Part shown: positions 46,146 to 54,437 of the stretch, piece after piece
Position numbering within the stretch: the stretch's first letter is position 1
How the letters are laid out: every line of letters starts with the position of its first letter
Source of the DNA: an uncultured Rhodospirillaceae bacterium
Lineage (GTDB): Bacteria > Pseudomonadota > Alphaproteobacteria > Rhodospirillales > Magnetospirillaceae
NCBI GenBank assembly: GCA_903901915.1
Contig: CAIUSV010000057.1
Span: 1 to 64,000 of the forward strand
Reading direction: 5' to 3'
DNA: 64,000 bases
Program-made: the position numbers and the translations under genes
The notes under the pieces: model-generated
Told to the model about the DNA's origin: nothing
Database searches by the model: none
Seen by the model: the letters and a program-made list of their open reading frames with translations, nothing else

Positions 46146-48383
46146 GTGCCGAAGCTGGTCCGTCTATTGCTCGGTTTACTGGCGCCGGTGGCTGTGACCC
46201 TTATGGTGTTCATGGCCCTGACGGGCCATAAATTCGAGCGCGAGGCCGACCTGGACTTGGCGAACGCCAAGGCGGTCGGAGGCAACGCCTATCTCGTCGA
46301 GGTACCGGGAGGTCCAGGCTTTCCCTTCGTTCAACTGGGTGATTCCAACGTATTCTCGACAAGTTCCACACTAATTCTTAGCGAGAACGGACACCCCCTT
46401 GGCCCCGGCCACACCGCCCATTCGGTGATCCGGGCGACGGGAAACGGCAGCTACTCCCACTGGGGCGGTTGGCTGTATTTTTCGACATCCGACAACGCCG
46501 ATCCCCGCACCAATGGCCGCACCTACCATGTGACGTTCAGTTGTGGCCTGAATCGCACTCTGTCGATGCTGATTGGGCTGTTGGCGGCAAGCCCGCTGGC
46601 GCTGTGGCTACTTCTCCCCATGGCGGTAAAACTGGCCACAGCCAGCCATCCGAAACGATTTTCACCGGGCGGCCTGATCGGACTGGTCCTGATGATCGCG
46701 GGATGGCGGGTCAAGCGGAGACCGTACTGGCTGACGGTCTCCACTATCCTGCTGCTCGGACTGGCCTTGAGAACCGGATGGATGTTGTGCGTTGGCACGC
46801 CGTTCATCCTGCCCGACTCCGGCACCTACTTCGAGCCCGCCATCGCCGCACCGGCACTTCCGCTCCGGGAAACCCGTACACTTGGCACACCCTGGATCAT
46901 CGCCCTGGCGCTGACTCTGGTCCCCCACCCCCTGGCCATCGTCGGCATGCACACTCTAATGTGGCTCGGAGTTTCGCTCGGGGTCGCCGTCGTCATGGAC
47001 CGGGTCCTGAGAATGCGGGTGGCCGGACTGATCCTGTTGATCTACCTGGCCTTCCTGCAAAAAAACCTGGCCTTTGAGTTCCTGATCATGTCCGAATTTC
47101 CGGCAGCCATCGTCAGCCTGGCACTGATTTCGGCCATGGCGGCGGGGTTGCGTTCGACCGGATGGGGATGGTCGGCCCTGATCGCGGCGCTGCTGGTTTT
47201 CGACATACTGATCAAACCCTCGGCCTTCGTTTTCGTTCCGCTTGGCGTGCTGTGGCTAGGGGCCGTCGCCATCCTTCATCCGCATGACCGGCGCCGAATA
47301 GCCCGAAACGGAGTGCTGGGAGCCTTGATGGTCGTCGGACCGTTGCTTGTCAACATGGCCGCCTTTGATCGAAGTTTCGGCAGCTTTGCCCTTTCCCATT
47401 TTGACGGTTACAATTTCTTTGCGCAGACAGGACACCTAATGGTGTTCAATGGGGAAAGTAATAAGGAGATAAAAAAGGCGCTATCGGAATACATGCCGAC
47501 ATATAAAAGTAAATATGCGGACAAAAACGACTACAGATGGAACTGGATGATACACAATACATTTGACGAAGATATCACGCAGGATTTCTGGCCGAATAGT
47601 CCGATTCGCACTATATCAATGCTTTCTCAAGAAAAATCCATGAGAGCATATAACCGTATTTTTGGGGAGCTTGCCAGAGAAGGAGTTATGGCGCACCCCA
47701 ACGAGTACATTCAACTTACGTTATGGACCATACGCTTCCTTTATCGGGGATATACCATGGAGTATGGAGACTTTCTCTCTCCGCGCTCCCTGGCCGAGTT
47801 GCACGGTGAGAAGCAGCAATTTTATACGTATTGGCTCGCCGACACCGGAAAGGACACCCGCCTTCGGACCCGCGTAAGAAACGGATTGCAGAGCTTTCCA
47901 CCGCCGGTCGGCAGCGCGGCGGCGGCTACGTTTGTGAAAGCCGGCTGGATCTTCCTGCATGTGGCCGGCGCGGTGATCGGGGTTGTGGTGACCATCGTCA
48001 CAGGCGCCGGATTGGCAGCCTCCGTTGGCATCCTGACCTTGCTGGTGTGGGCGCTGCTGAGCCGAAGACTGCGAATGGATCGCCGACGGCTGCGAATCAT
48101 CGGCCTTCCGGTGGCCCTGCCCACCATTCCGTTGGCGGCAACGGCGCTGGCTGGGCTGGGTGTCGCCGGCTATTCGGTTGGCATTAGCCTTTATTGTGTC
48201 AGCGAGCCCGTGCGATTCCTGCAAAACATCCAGCCGGTACTGATTTTGTTCCTGCTGGCTAGCGCAGCCTTGGGGGTGGACCAGTTACGCCGGGCAACGG
48301 CGATCACGCTGTTCAGACTCAAACAAAGCCGATCTGCCGGAGAAGCAAGAGTTTTCATTGCAATGCAACCCCGAAGTGGTTAG
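46146..48383 (+). CDS. Polytopic GT-C-like membrane protein with N-terminal extracytoplasmic domain
   Basis: This 745-residue protein has one N-terminal helix (VRLLLGLLAPVAVTLMVFMA). A soluble stretch of about 105 residues comes next, with the conserved-looking GSYSHWGGWLYFSTSDNADP segment (about 112-131) and DPRTNGRTYHV. About ten helices follow (LSMLIGLLAASPLALWLLLP, WLTVSTILLLGLALRTGWML, LILLIYLAFLQ). The loop PFILPDSGTYFEPAI carries the PDSGTY motif typical of GT39-like enzymes. It probably transfers a sugar in the periplasm from a lipid donor. The start is a GTG at 46146. Region 47400-47830 is AT-rich, unlike its flanks. Confidence 0.75.
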   Translation: MPKLVRLLLGLLAPVAVTLMVFMALTGHKFEREADLDLANAKAVGGNAYLVEVPGGPGFPFVQLGDSNVFSTSSTLILSENGHPLGPGHTAHSVIRATGNGSYSHWGGWLYFSTSDNADPRTNGRTYHVTFSCGLNRTLSMLIGLLAASPLALWLLLPMAVKLATASHPKRFSPGGLIGLVLMIAGWRVKRRPYWLTVSTILLLGLALRTGWMLCVGTPFILPDSGTYFEPAIAAPALPLRETRTLGTPWIIALALTLVPHPLAIVGMHTLMWLGVSLGVAVVMDRVLRMRVAGLILLIYLAFLQKNLAFEFLIMSEFPAAIVSLALISAMAAGLRSTGWGWSALIAALLVFDILIKPSAFVFVPLGVLWLGAVAILHPHDRRRIARNGVLGALMVVGPLLVNMAAFDRSFGSFALSHFDGYNFFAQTGHLMVFNGESNKEIKKALSEYMPTYKSKYADKNDYRWNWMIHNTFDEDITQDFWPNSPIRTISMLSQEKSMRAYNRIFGELAREGVMAHPNEYIQLTLWTIRFLYRGYTMEYGDFLSPRSLAELHGEKQQFYTYWLADTGKDTRLRTRVRNGLQSFPPPVGSAAAATFVKAGWIFLHVAGAVIGVVVTIVTGAGLAASVGILTLLVWALLSRRLRMDRRRLRIIGLPVALPTIPLAATALAGLGVAGYSVGISLYCVSEPVRFLQNIQPVLILFLLASAALGVDQLRRATAITLFRLKQSRSAGEARVFIAMQPRSG

Positions 48384-48425
48384 AAGCAACTGACACTCTA
48401 AGGCTAATCTTCGGCGGCACTGTCG

Positions 48426-49124
48426 ATGGTCAAAGTCAGCGTCATTATTCCTGCCTTTAATGAGGAAAAGACCATCCTTGACGTGCTGGCGCGCGTGCGC
48501 CAGCAGCACGTGGACGGGGTCGAATTCGAAATCGTCGTTATCGATGACGGATCGAAAGATCGTACCGCCGAATTGGTGGAAAGTCGTTCGGATCTGTGCG
48601 ACCGCTTTATTCGTCAGCCCCGTAATGGCGGCAAAGGCGCCGCTGTCCGTGCCGGGTTGATGGCCGCAACCGGGGACTACGTCCTGTTCCAGGACGCCGA
48701 CCTGGAATACGACCCCAACGAATATGAAAAGCTACTGCTGCCGGTGAGAAAATTCGACGCCGATATCGTCATGGGCTCGCGCTTCGTCGCACCAGTCTAT
48801 ACACGAGTTTACTATTTCTGGCACAAAGTTGGCAATCACCTGATCACGCTAGCTTTCAACCTGCTCAACAACACGACCTTCACCGACGTTTACAGCTGCT
48901 ATCTGCTTTTCCGGCGCAATCTTATCGATCCGGAAAAGCTGATGTCGGATGGCTGGGAACAGCAGGCGGAAATTCTGACCAAGGCCGTGCGTGCGGGGAC
49001 GATGTTCTATGAGGTTCCCATCAGCTATCATGGCCGCACCTACGCCGAAGGCAAAAAGATCCGTGCTCGCCACGCGTTCAACGTGCTGTCCATGATTCTG
49101 CGTTGCCGGATAATGGCGCGCTGA
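48426..49124 (+). CDS. Glycosyltransferase family 2, DPM1-like
   Basis: This 232-residue GT-A protein begins VKVSVIIPAFNEEKTILDVLAR. It has EIVVIDDGSKDRTAELVESR (about 35-54), GGKGAAVRAGLMAATGDYVL and the metal motif FQDADLEYDPNEY (about 90-102, DAD). The DADLEYDP form is typical of dolichyl/polyprenyl-phosphate mannosyl- or glucosyltransferases without C-terminal helices. It would make the lipid-linked sugar used by the neighbouring GT-C-like protein. It lies 42 bp after that gene and 24 bp before the cupin gene. Confidence 0.9.
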   Translation: MVKVSVIIPAFNEEKTILDVLARVRQQHVDGVEFEIVVIDDGSKDRTAELVESRSDLCDRFIRQPRNGGKGAAVRAGLMAATGDYVLFQDADLEYDPNEYEKLLLPVRKFDADIVMGSRFVAPVYTRVYYFWHKVGNHLITLAFNLLNNTTFTDVYSCYLLFRRNLIDPEKLMSDGWEQQAEILTKAVRAGTMFYEVPISYHGRTYAEGKKIRARHAFNVLSMILRCRIMAR

Positions 49125-49148
49125 CCCATCATTGTTCCGAGGTTATCC

Positions 49149-49586
49149 ATGAAAGCGAATATCCGCCCCGTCACCGCCGAAGAGCGCGCCAGCTGGCCGA
49201 AGACCGTGATCATCCCGTTGGAAAAGCCTTTTGTCGACGAACGCGGAGCGATTCAGCCGCTGATGGACGTCACCATGGAATCCTGCGTGCTGATATCCTC
49301 GAAGAAGGGCACGGTCAGGGCCAATCACTACCACCAGACCGATTGGCATTATTGTTATGTCCTGGAGGGCGAGATCGAGTATTACGAGCGCCCAACCGGG
49401 TCCGACCAGGCGCCGACCAGGACAATAGTCGGCCAAGGCCAAATGTTTTTTACCGGCCCCATGGCCGATCACGCCATGGTTTTCACCAAGGACACCACCT
49501 TTCTGACCTTCGGCCGCAACAGCCGTAGCCAGGAGGTCTATGAGGCCGACGTTGTGCGTATTCCGCCCGTCAATCCAACGCCCTGA
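49149..49586 (+). CDS. Cupin-fold protein, possible sugar isomerase/epimerase
   Basis: This 145-residue protein has a single cupin fold: PFVDERGAIQPLMDVTMES, RANHYHQTDWHYCYVLEGEI (H-x-H-x4-W-H-Y-x5-E-G-E pattern, about 58-77) and a second-half DHAMVFTKDTTFLTFG. The His pair and Glu are the usual metal site. Such small cupins in sugar loci are dTDP-4-keto-sugar epimerases/ketoisomerases or regulators of polysaccharide composition. The ATG at 49149 is preceded by GAGG. It is directly upstream of the C-methyltransferase gene, so it may act on the same sugar. Function is a guess. Confidence 0.75.
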   Translation: MKANIRPVTAEERASWPKTVIIPLEKPFVDERGAIQPLMDVTMESCVLISSKKGTVRANHYHQTDWHYCYVLEGEIEYYERPTGSDQAPTRTIVGQGQMFFTGPMADHAMVFTKDTTFLTFGRNSRSQEVYEADVVRIPPVNPTP

Positions 49587-49597
49587 CCCGTGCCACC

Positions 49598-50851
49598 ATG
49601 ACCACCGCTTCCGGACGTTGCCATCGCCGCGCCGACTGTCGCCTGTGCGGCAGCACCCGGGTATCCCAGGTCCTGTCGCTCGAGCCGACGCCGCCGGCCA
49701 ACGCATTCGTGCCGGCAGCCATGCTGGAACAACCGCAGCAGTGCTTTCCGCTTGACATATTTTTCTGCCAGGATTGCAGCCACGTCCAGATGCTTGACGT
49801 CGTCGATCCTTGCGAGTTGTTCGAGAATTACGTTTACGTGTCGGGCACCTCCCCGGTTTTTGTAAAGCATTTCGAGAACTATGCCGCGGACATCAGAGCC
49901 AGCTTCGCGCCGCCCGCCAGATCGCTGGTGGTGGATATCGGCTCCAATGACGGGACGCTGCTCGGCTTCTTCGGAGCAGCCGGACATCGGGTGCTGGGGA
50001 TTGATCCGGCACGCGACATCGCGCGCATTGCCACCGAGGCCGGCATCGAAACCTTGTGTGGTTTCTTCACCCGCGATCTCGCCGACACCATCCGCGCCGG
50101 ATACGGCCCGGCGGCGGTGGTAACCGCCAACAACGTCTTTGCCCATGTCGATGATCTGGGTGACGTGGCGCGGGGAGTGCGCGACCTTCTGGCCCCCGAA
50201 GGCGTATTCGTCTTCGAGGTTTCCTATCTTGTCGATGTGTTTGAAAACACCTTGTTCGACACCATCTACCACGAACATCTGGCCTACCATTCGGTCAAGC
50301 CGCTGATTGGCTTCCTGGCACGTAACGGACTGGAACTGATCGAAGCATTTCGCGTCGGTTCCCATGGCGGCTCCCTGCGGGCCGTGGCGCAACTTCAAGG
50401 CGGACCGCGCCCGGTCGGTGGCTCGGTCGGCGCAGCCCTCGCCGAAGAGGCTCGCCTCGGACTGGATAAGGCCGAGACCTTCCACGCCTTCGCCCACCAT
50501 ATCGACGCGTTGAAGGCCGAACTGGCCATTTTGCTGAAACGGCTGAAAGCCGATGGCCGGCGCATCGCCGGTTTCGGTGCGCCAGCCAAGGCCACCACCC
50601 TGATGTACCATTTCGGCTTGGGGGCCGACGTGATCGACTACATTGTCGATGATAGCCCACTCAAGCAGGGTCTTTACACTCCCGGCCTTCATATTCCTGT
50701 TGTTTCGTCTTCAGCCATCGCCGAGCGGGCGCCCGATTACCTGCTGATCCTGGCGTGGAACTTCGCACCGTCCATCATTGCCCGTCACACCACCTTCCGG
50801 CAAGGTGGCGGACATTTCATCTTGCCCCTGCCGAGGGTGGAGGTCGTTTAA
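49598..50851 (+). CDS. Sugar C-methyltransferase (NovU/TylC3-like, SAM-dependent)
   Basis: This 417-residue protein has an N-terminal zinc-finger-like region (CRLCGSTRVSQVLSL and IFFCQDCSHVQMLDV: C-x2-C pairs, about 15-65). The SAM domain LVVDIGSNDGTLLGFFGAAG (about 109-128) follows, and VVTANNVFAHVDDL. The C-terminal C-methyltransferase domain has RIAGFGAPAKATTLMYHFGL and VDDSPLKQGLYTPGLHIPV. It matches the three-domain form (Methyltransf_13/11/14) of sugar C-methyltransferases that act on a keto-sugar nucleotide to form a branched sugar. It lies between cupin and SDR genes. Substrate is not known, but a keto-sugar is required. Confidence 0.88.
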   Translation: MTTASGRCHRRADCRLCGSTRVSQVLSLEPTPPANAFVPAAMLEQPQQCFPLDIFFCQDCSHVQMLDVVDPCELFENYVYVSGTSPVFVKHFENYAADIRASFAPPARSLVVDIGSNDGTLLGFFGAAGHRVLGIDPARDIARIATEAGIETLCGFFTRDLADTIRAGYGPAAVVTANNVFAHVDDLGDVARGVRDLLAPEGVFVFEVSYLVDVFENTLFDTIYHEHLAYHSVKPLIGFLARNGLELIEAFRVGSHGGSLRAVAQLQGGPRPVGGSVGAALAEEARLGLDKAETFHAFAHHIDALKAELAILLKRLKADGRRIAGFGAPAKATTLMYHFGLGADVIDYIVDDSPLKQGLYTPGLHIPVVSSSAIAERAPDYLLILAWNFAPSIIARHTTFRQGGGHFILPLPRVEVV

Positions 50852-50855
50852 TGCC

Positions 50856-51917
50856 ATGACCGAGTTCCTACTGCATTCGGATATTGTTGAAATCGCCGAG
50901 CGCCTGGGGCCGGCTGTCCAAGAATTTTCCGGCAAGACCGTATTGCTGACCGGCGGACGGGGCTTCCTGGGACGCTATTTCATGGCATTATTTGCCTATA
51001 TCAGCGACAAGGTGCTGGAAAAGCCGTGCCGCCTGGTGGCGCTGGATAATCTGATCACTGCGGGCAAGGAAGGCGCCGATATCCCCGATTTGCCCAATGT
51101 CACCTTCATACGACACAATGTGATCGAACCGTTCAAATGGACCGACGAGGTCCACTACGTCATTCACGCCGCCGGCATCGCCAGCCCCTTCTATTATCGG
51201 GCCTATCCGCTGGAGACGCTGGAAGTCGCGGTTCGGGGCACCCGCAATATGCTGGAAACCGCCCAACGGCACGGCGCACGATTCACCTTCTTCTCGTCGT
51301 CGGAGATCTACGGAGATCCCGATGTCAAACATGTACCGACCCAGGAGAGCTATCGCGGCAACGTATCCTGCCAGGGACCACGCGCCTGCTACGACGAGAG
51401 CAAGCGGGTGGGTGAGACTCTTTGTCATATCTTCCACGAAAAACACGGTACCGCCACAAACACCATTCGGCCGTTCAACGTTTACGGCCCCGGAATGCAG
51501 GAAACCGACTACCGCGTACTTCCCAACTTCGCCAATCGCATCAAGGCGGGCCGGCCGTTGAACGTCTACGGCTCGGGTAACCAGACCCGAACCTTCTGCT
51601 ACATCACCGACGCCATGGTCGGATTCCTGTTGGTGGTTCTGCGTGGCGTGCCGGGAGAGCCCTATAACATAGGCAATCCCACGCCGGAAATCTCGATGCT
51701 CGAACTGGTCCACCGCATCGAGAAAGTGCTGCGTCACAAGGTCGAACACAACGTCATCGAATACCCCGACTCCTATCCGGCCGACGAACCCAATCGCCGC
51801 TGCCCCGACATCCGCAAAGCCAGGCTGCAATTGGCCTTCGAGCCGACGGTGACCCTGGAGGACGGTTTGGGGCGTTTCCTCGGTTGGGCCGACAAGGTCT
51901 ACACCGGCGCGCAATGA
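50856..51917 (+). CDS. NDP-sugar epimerase/dehydratase/decarboxylase, extended SDR
   Basis: This 353-residue extended SDR has the NAD loop VLLTGGRGFLGRYFMALFA (about 31-49), HNVIEPFKWTDEVHYVIHAA, FTFFSSSEIYGDPD (about 146-159), and the catalytic YDESKRVGETL (Y-x3-K, about 183-193). NTIRPFNVYGPGM and YVYG-like segments plus NIGNPTPEISMLELVHRIEK follow. The motif set is close to UDP-glucuronate decarboxylase and dTDP-glucose 4,6-dehydratase relatives. It likely produces a keto-sugar or pentose for the upstream C-methyltransferase. The ATG at 50856 is 5 bp after the upstream stop region; the Gfo/Idh start overlaps its stop as ATGA. Confidence 0.86.
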   Translation: MTEFLLHSDIVEIAERLGPAVQEFSGKTVLLTGGRGFLGRYFMALFAYISDKVLEKPCRLVALDNLITAGKEGADIPDLPNVTFIRHNVIEPFKWTDEVHYVIHAAGIASPFYYRAYPLETLEVAVRGTRNMLETAQRHGARFTFFSSSEIYGDPDVKHVPTQESYRGNVSCQGPRACYDESKRVGETLCHIFHEKHGTATNTIRPFNVYGPGMQETDYRVLPNFANRIKAGRPLNVYGSGNQTRTFCYITDAMVGFLLVVLRGVPGEPYNIGNPTPEISMLELVHRIEKVLRHKVEHNVIEYPDSYPADEPNRRCPDIRKARLQLAFEPTVTLEDGLGRFLGWADKVYTGAQ

Positions 51918-52843
51918 GTGCCATGGCACCGGTTCGGCTGGGCCTGGTCGGTGCCGGACGCTGGGGAAAGATTTTTATCCGCACCCTGGCTGGGGCCAGC
52001 GAAGTCGCGCTGGTGGCATTGGCCAGCACCAACACCGCCTCACGCGAGCTGGTATCGGGGGAAACCCGGTTATTCAACGACTGGCGCGCCATGTTGGATG
52101 CCGGCGGACTCGATGGCGTCATCGTTGCCACCCCGCCGGCGACCCATGCCGAGATTGCCGGTGCAGCCTTGTCCGCAGGCTTCCCGGTCCTGATCGAAAA
52201 GCCGTTGACCATAAATCCGGCCGAAGCGACGACCCTGCGGCGGCAGGCCGACCGGTCCGGCTTGCCCGTCCTCGTCGATCACATCCACCTGTTCAGCCCC
52301 GCCTTTCGTCGGCTCAAGGCATTGGCCCAGGACCTCGGCCCGATCCGGGCCATCCACGGTATCGCCGGAAATCGCGGTCCCTACCGCGTCGACACACCCG
52401 TTCTGTGGGATTGGGGACCCCACGATGTCGCCATGTGTCTGGATTTGTTGAACGCCTTGCCGGACACGGCAAACGCCACCCGGCTGGAACGCCGGCCGGT
52501 GGAAGGCGGAGAGGCGGAGTGCCTGCTTCTGGATCTTCGGTTCGGCGCCATCTCGGCCGACCTAGTTATCGGCACCACCATGGACAAGGTGCGGCGCTTC
52601 GAGGTCGAATGCGCTGGCGGCATCCTGGTCTACGACGACCTTGCCGACGACAAACTCACACAGAACGGAAGCCCGATCGAGGTGGATAGGGCGCAACCGC
52701 TCGACGTGGCGCTTGCCGAGTTTGCCGCAGCCATCCGGTCACGCTCAACCAGGCCCGAAGACCTCGCCATGGCGGTCAGCGTAGTGGAGATACTCGCCCG
52801 CTGCGAAGCCCGGCTGGGGACTGCCGACTTGCCAGAAGGATAG
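51914..52843 (+). CDS. Gfo/Idh/MocA-family oxidoreductase (copy 3)
   Basis: This 309-residue protein has VRLGLVGAGRWGKIFIRTL (about 6-24), VIVATPPATHAEIAGAALS and the EKP segment VLIEKPLTINPAEATTLRRQ (about 91-110), then a metal/catalytic part TPVLWDWGPHDVAMCLDLLN. It lacks the long loop of WbpB-type enzymes and is shorter than the other two copies. It probably reduces or oxidises a keto-sugar nucleotide made by the cassette upstream. The ATG at 51914 overlaps the SDR stop. Its last 68 bp overlap the opposite-strand membrane protein gene, so the ends of both may need checking. Confidence 0.84.
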   Translation: MSAMAPVRLGLVGAGRWGKIFIRTLAGASEVALVALASTNTASRELVSGETRLFNDWRAMLDAGGLDGVIVATPPATHAEIAGAALSAGFPVLIEKPLTINPAEATTLRRQADRSGLPVLVDHIHLFSPAFRRLKALAQDLGPIRAIHGIAGNRGPYRVDTPVLWDWGPHDVAMCLDLLNALPDTANATRLERRPVEGGEAECLLLDLRFGAISADLVIGTTMDKVRRFEVECAGGILVYDDLADDKLTQNGSPIEVDRAQPLDVALAEFAAAIRSRSTRPEDLAMAVSVVEILARCEARLGTADLPEG

Positions 52844-54437
52844 GGGTCAGCAGCAACATCGCCGCCGGCGCCGATACCGCAATCAGGAACCGCGGCAACG
52901 GCAACTGGCCGAAACAGACGACCAGATGATAGCTCAGGGTGCACGTGGCGAGAAAAGCCAGGGCGCCAAGATCGGTACGCAGACGGCGGCGGCGCAGCAG
53001 CGCCGCAGTGCCCAGCCCAATCCACCCGAGGCCGGCGATCACGGTTATTCCCGGAATCACGGGGCTGCGCATCCGCGATAGCGGTGTTGCAATGGCATTG
53101 AACATTTCGACGGCGGCGGCCGGCATACCTTCTCGCGATGGCAGCGCAATGTCGTGTTGATTTCCGAGATCGCCATCGTCGAGCACCAACGGATGCAAGT
53201 CTGCGAAACTCGTCGGGATCGGAGCGAACTGCACAATATTAGGTAGGGAGAATCTCAGATTTACCAAGGCCAACAAGGCCGTCTGCGGCATGGCATGAAT
53301 GCGCGCCTGTCGGCCCAGCCGGGATAGGATGCCGTCGGTCCAGAGCCAAGTGGGGTCCGCCATGGCCGGAGTGGCAGCCCCCAGGGCAGCGTTGAGCGGC
53401 GACCAGCCGTTTATCCACGCCAGCAATCGCTTCTGTCGCGTGACGTCGCTAAGCTCGATAAGGCCGCTGTCCCGACCGAATAGCAACACCTCCTCACGCG
53501 CCATGTCGGCCAACGGATTGGTGCCGAGCAGGATGGCCTCGTACTTGGCCAACACGCCCTCCCCTTTGTCGAAGGCATTTTTGTATGGCGCCGCGCGGCT
53601 GACCAGGGAATCACGCAGACGTGGGTGGTCGGCCGGTGTATCTGAATCCAGGAGCAGAAGGGTGTTGGCCGACATGCCCCAGCCGCTGAAGCGCTCGGGC
53701 GAGAAGAAGCCGAAAACCCAATAATTGAGCGCCGAAATTCCCAGCATCAGGACAATCAGCGGCCCGAAAAAGGCAATCGCCATTCGCCGCCACACCACCG
53801 GCTGGGCCAGCAGCAGCAGCGGAATGAAAACAAGCACGATGATACCCACCGGCCGCAACATAATCGTGGTGGCGGCCAACACCGCCAAGCCCGCCAGCCG
53901 CCCCCACCGCGGATCGCGCAACACCGCCAGCCCCACCGCCATGCACGAAGTGAACAGTGCGTAGAACGGATAATCGGTCAACAGCATCACCGAATATTGC
54001 AGCAGGGGCCAACTGAGCAGGGTCAGCAATCCCGCCGTCACGGTGACGAAGCTGTTACGGATGCTGCGTTGCGCGGATTCGGCAAAGGCCACGGTCGCGA
54101 CCAGGCCGGCGATCAGTTGCGGCTGGACCAAGCCCGCCGGGGTATCGGTAACCGTCGCCGTAACCCGCAGCAGCATGGGATAGAGCAGCGTTCGATAGGG
54201 GGCGAACCCAAGATAGGTCCCGCTATCGGAGGCCACCCAGGGCGTGCCCGGAAGGGCCCGGGCGAAAAGCACCCAGATCGCCAGGGCAAACGGAGTCAGA
54301 ACAAGGGCGACGCCCCAGTCGGCATTGATCCGACGCCAGAGCGGCGGCCAGTTCGTATGAATCACCCGAGCCAGCACCGCCAAAGCGGCGAGGGCAAAAA
54401 GTGGTAGGGTGGCGAGCACGACCCCTGTTCCGATCAT
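52776..54437 (-). CDS. Polytopic membrane protein, GT-C/GT39-like
   Basis: This 553-residue protein has about ten hydrophobic segments: GVVLATLPLFALAALAVLAR, WGVALVLTPFALAIWVLF, QLIAGLVATVAFAE, GIIVLVFIPLLLLAQPVV and GITVIAGLGWIGLGTAALL among them. The loop WVASDSGTYLGFAPYRTLLY (about 67-86) carries the DSGTY motif also found in the protein at 46146-48383, typical of GT39-like enzymes. It probably transfers a sugar in the periplasm. The start overlaps the stop of the upstream gene as ATGA (54434-54437). Its 3' end overlaps the Gfo/Idh gene at 52776-52843. No direct function evidence. Confidence 0.72.
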   Translation of the reverse strand: MIGTGVVLATLPLFALAALAVLARVIHTNWPPLWRRINADWGVALVLTPFALAIWVLFARALPGTPWVASDSGTYLGFAPYRTLLYPMLLRVTATVTDTPAGLVQPQLIAGLVATVAFAESAQRSIRNSFVTVTAGLLTLLSWPLLQYSVMLLTDYPFYALFTSCMAVGLAVLRDPRWGRLAGLAVLAATTIMLRPVGIIVLVFIPLLLLAQPVVWRRMAIAFFGPLIVLMLGISALNYWVFGFFSPERFSGWGMSANTLLLLDSDTPADHPRLRDSLVSRAAPYKNAFDKGEGVLAKYEAILLGTNPLADMAREEVLLFGRDSGLIELSDVTRQKRLLAWINGWSPLNAALGAATPAMADPTWLWTDGILSRLGRQARIHAMPQTALLALVNLRFSLPNIVQFAPIPTSFADLHPLVLDDGDLGNQHDIALPSREGMPAAAVEMFNAIATPLSRMRSPVIPGITVIAGLGWIGLGTAALLRRRRLRTDLGALAFLATCTLSYHLVVCFGQLPLPRFLIAVSAPAAMLLLTPILLASRQSPAGLRSGRVSPLR

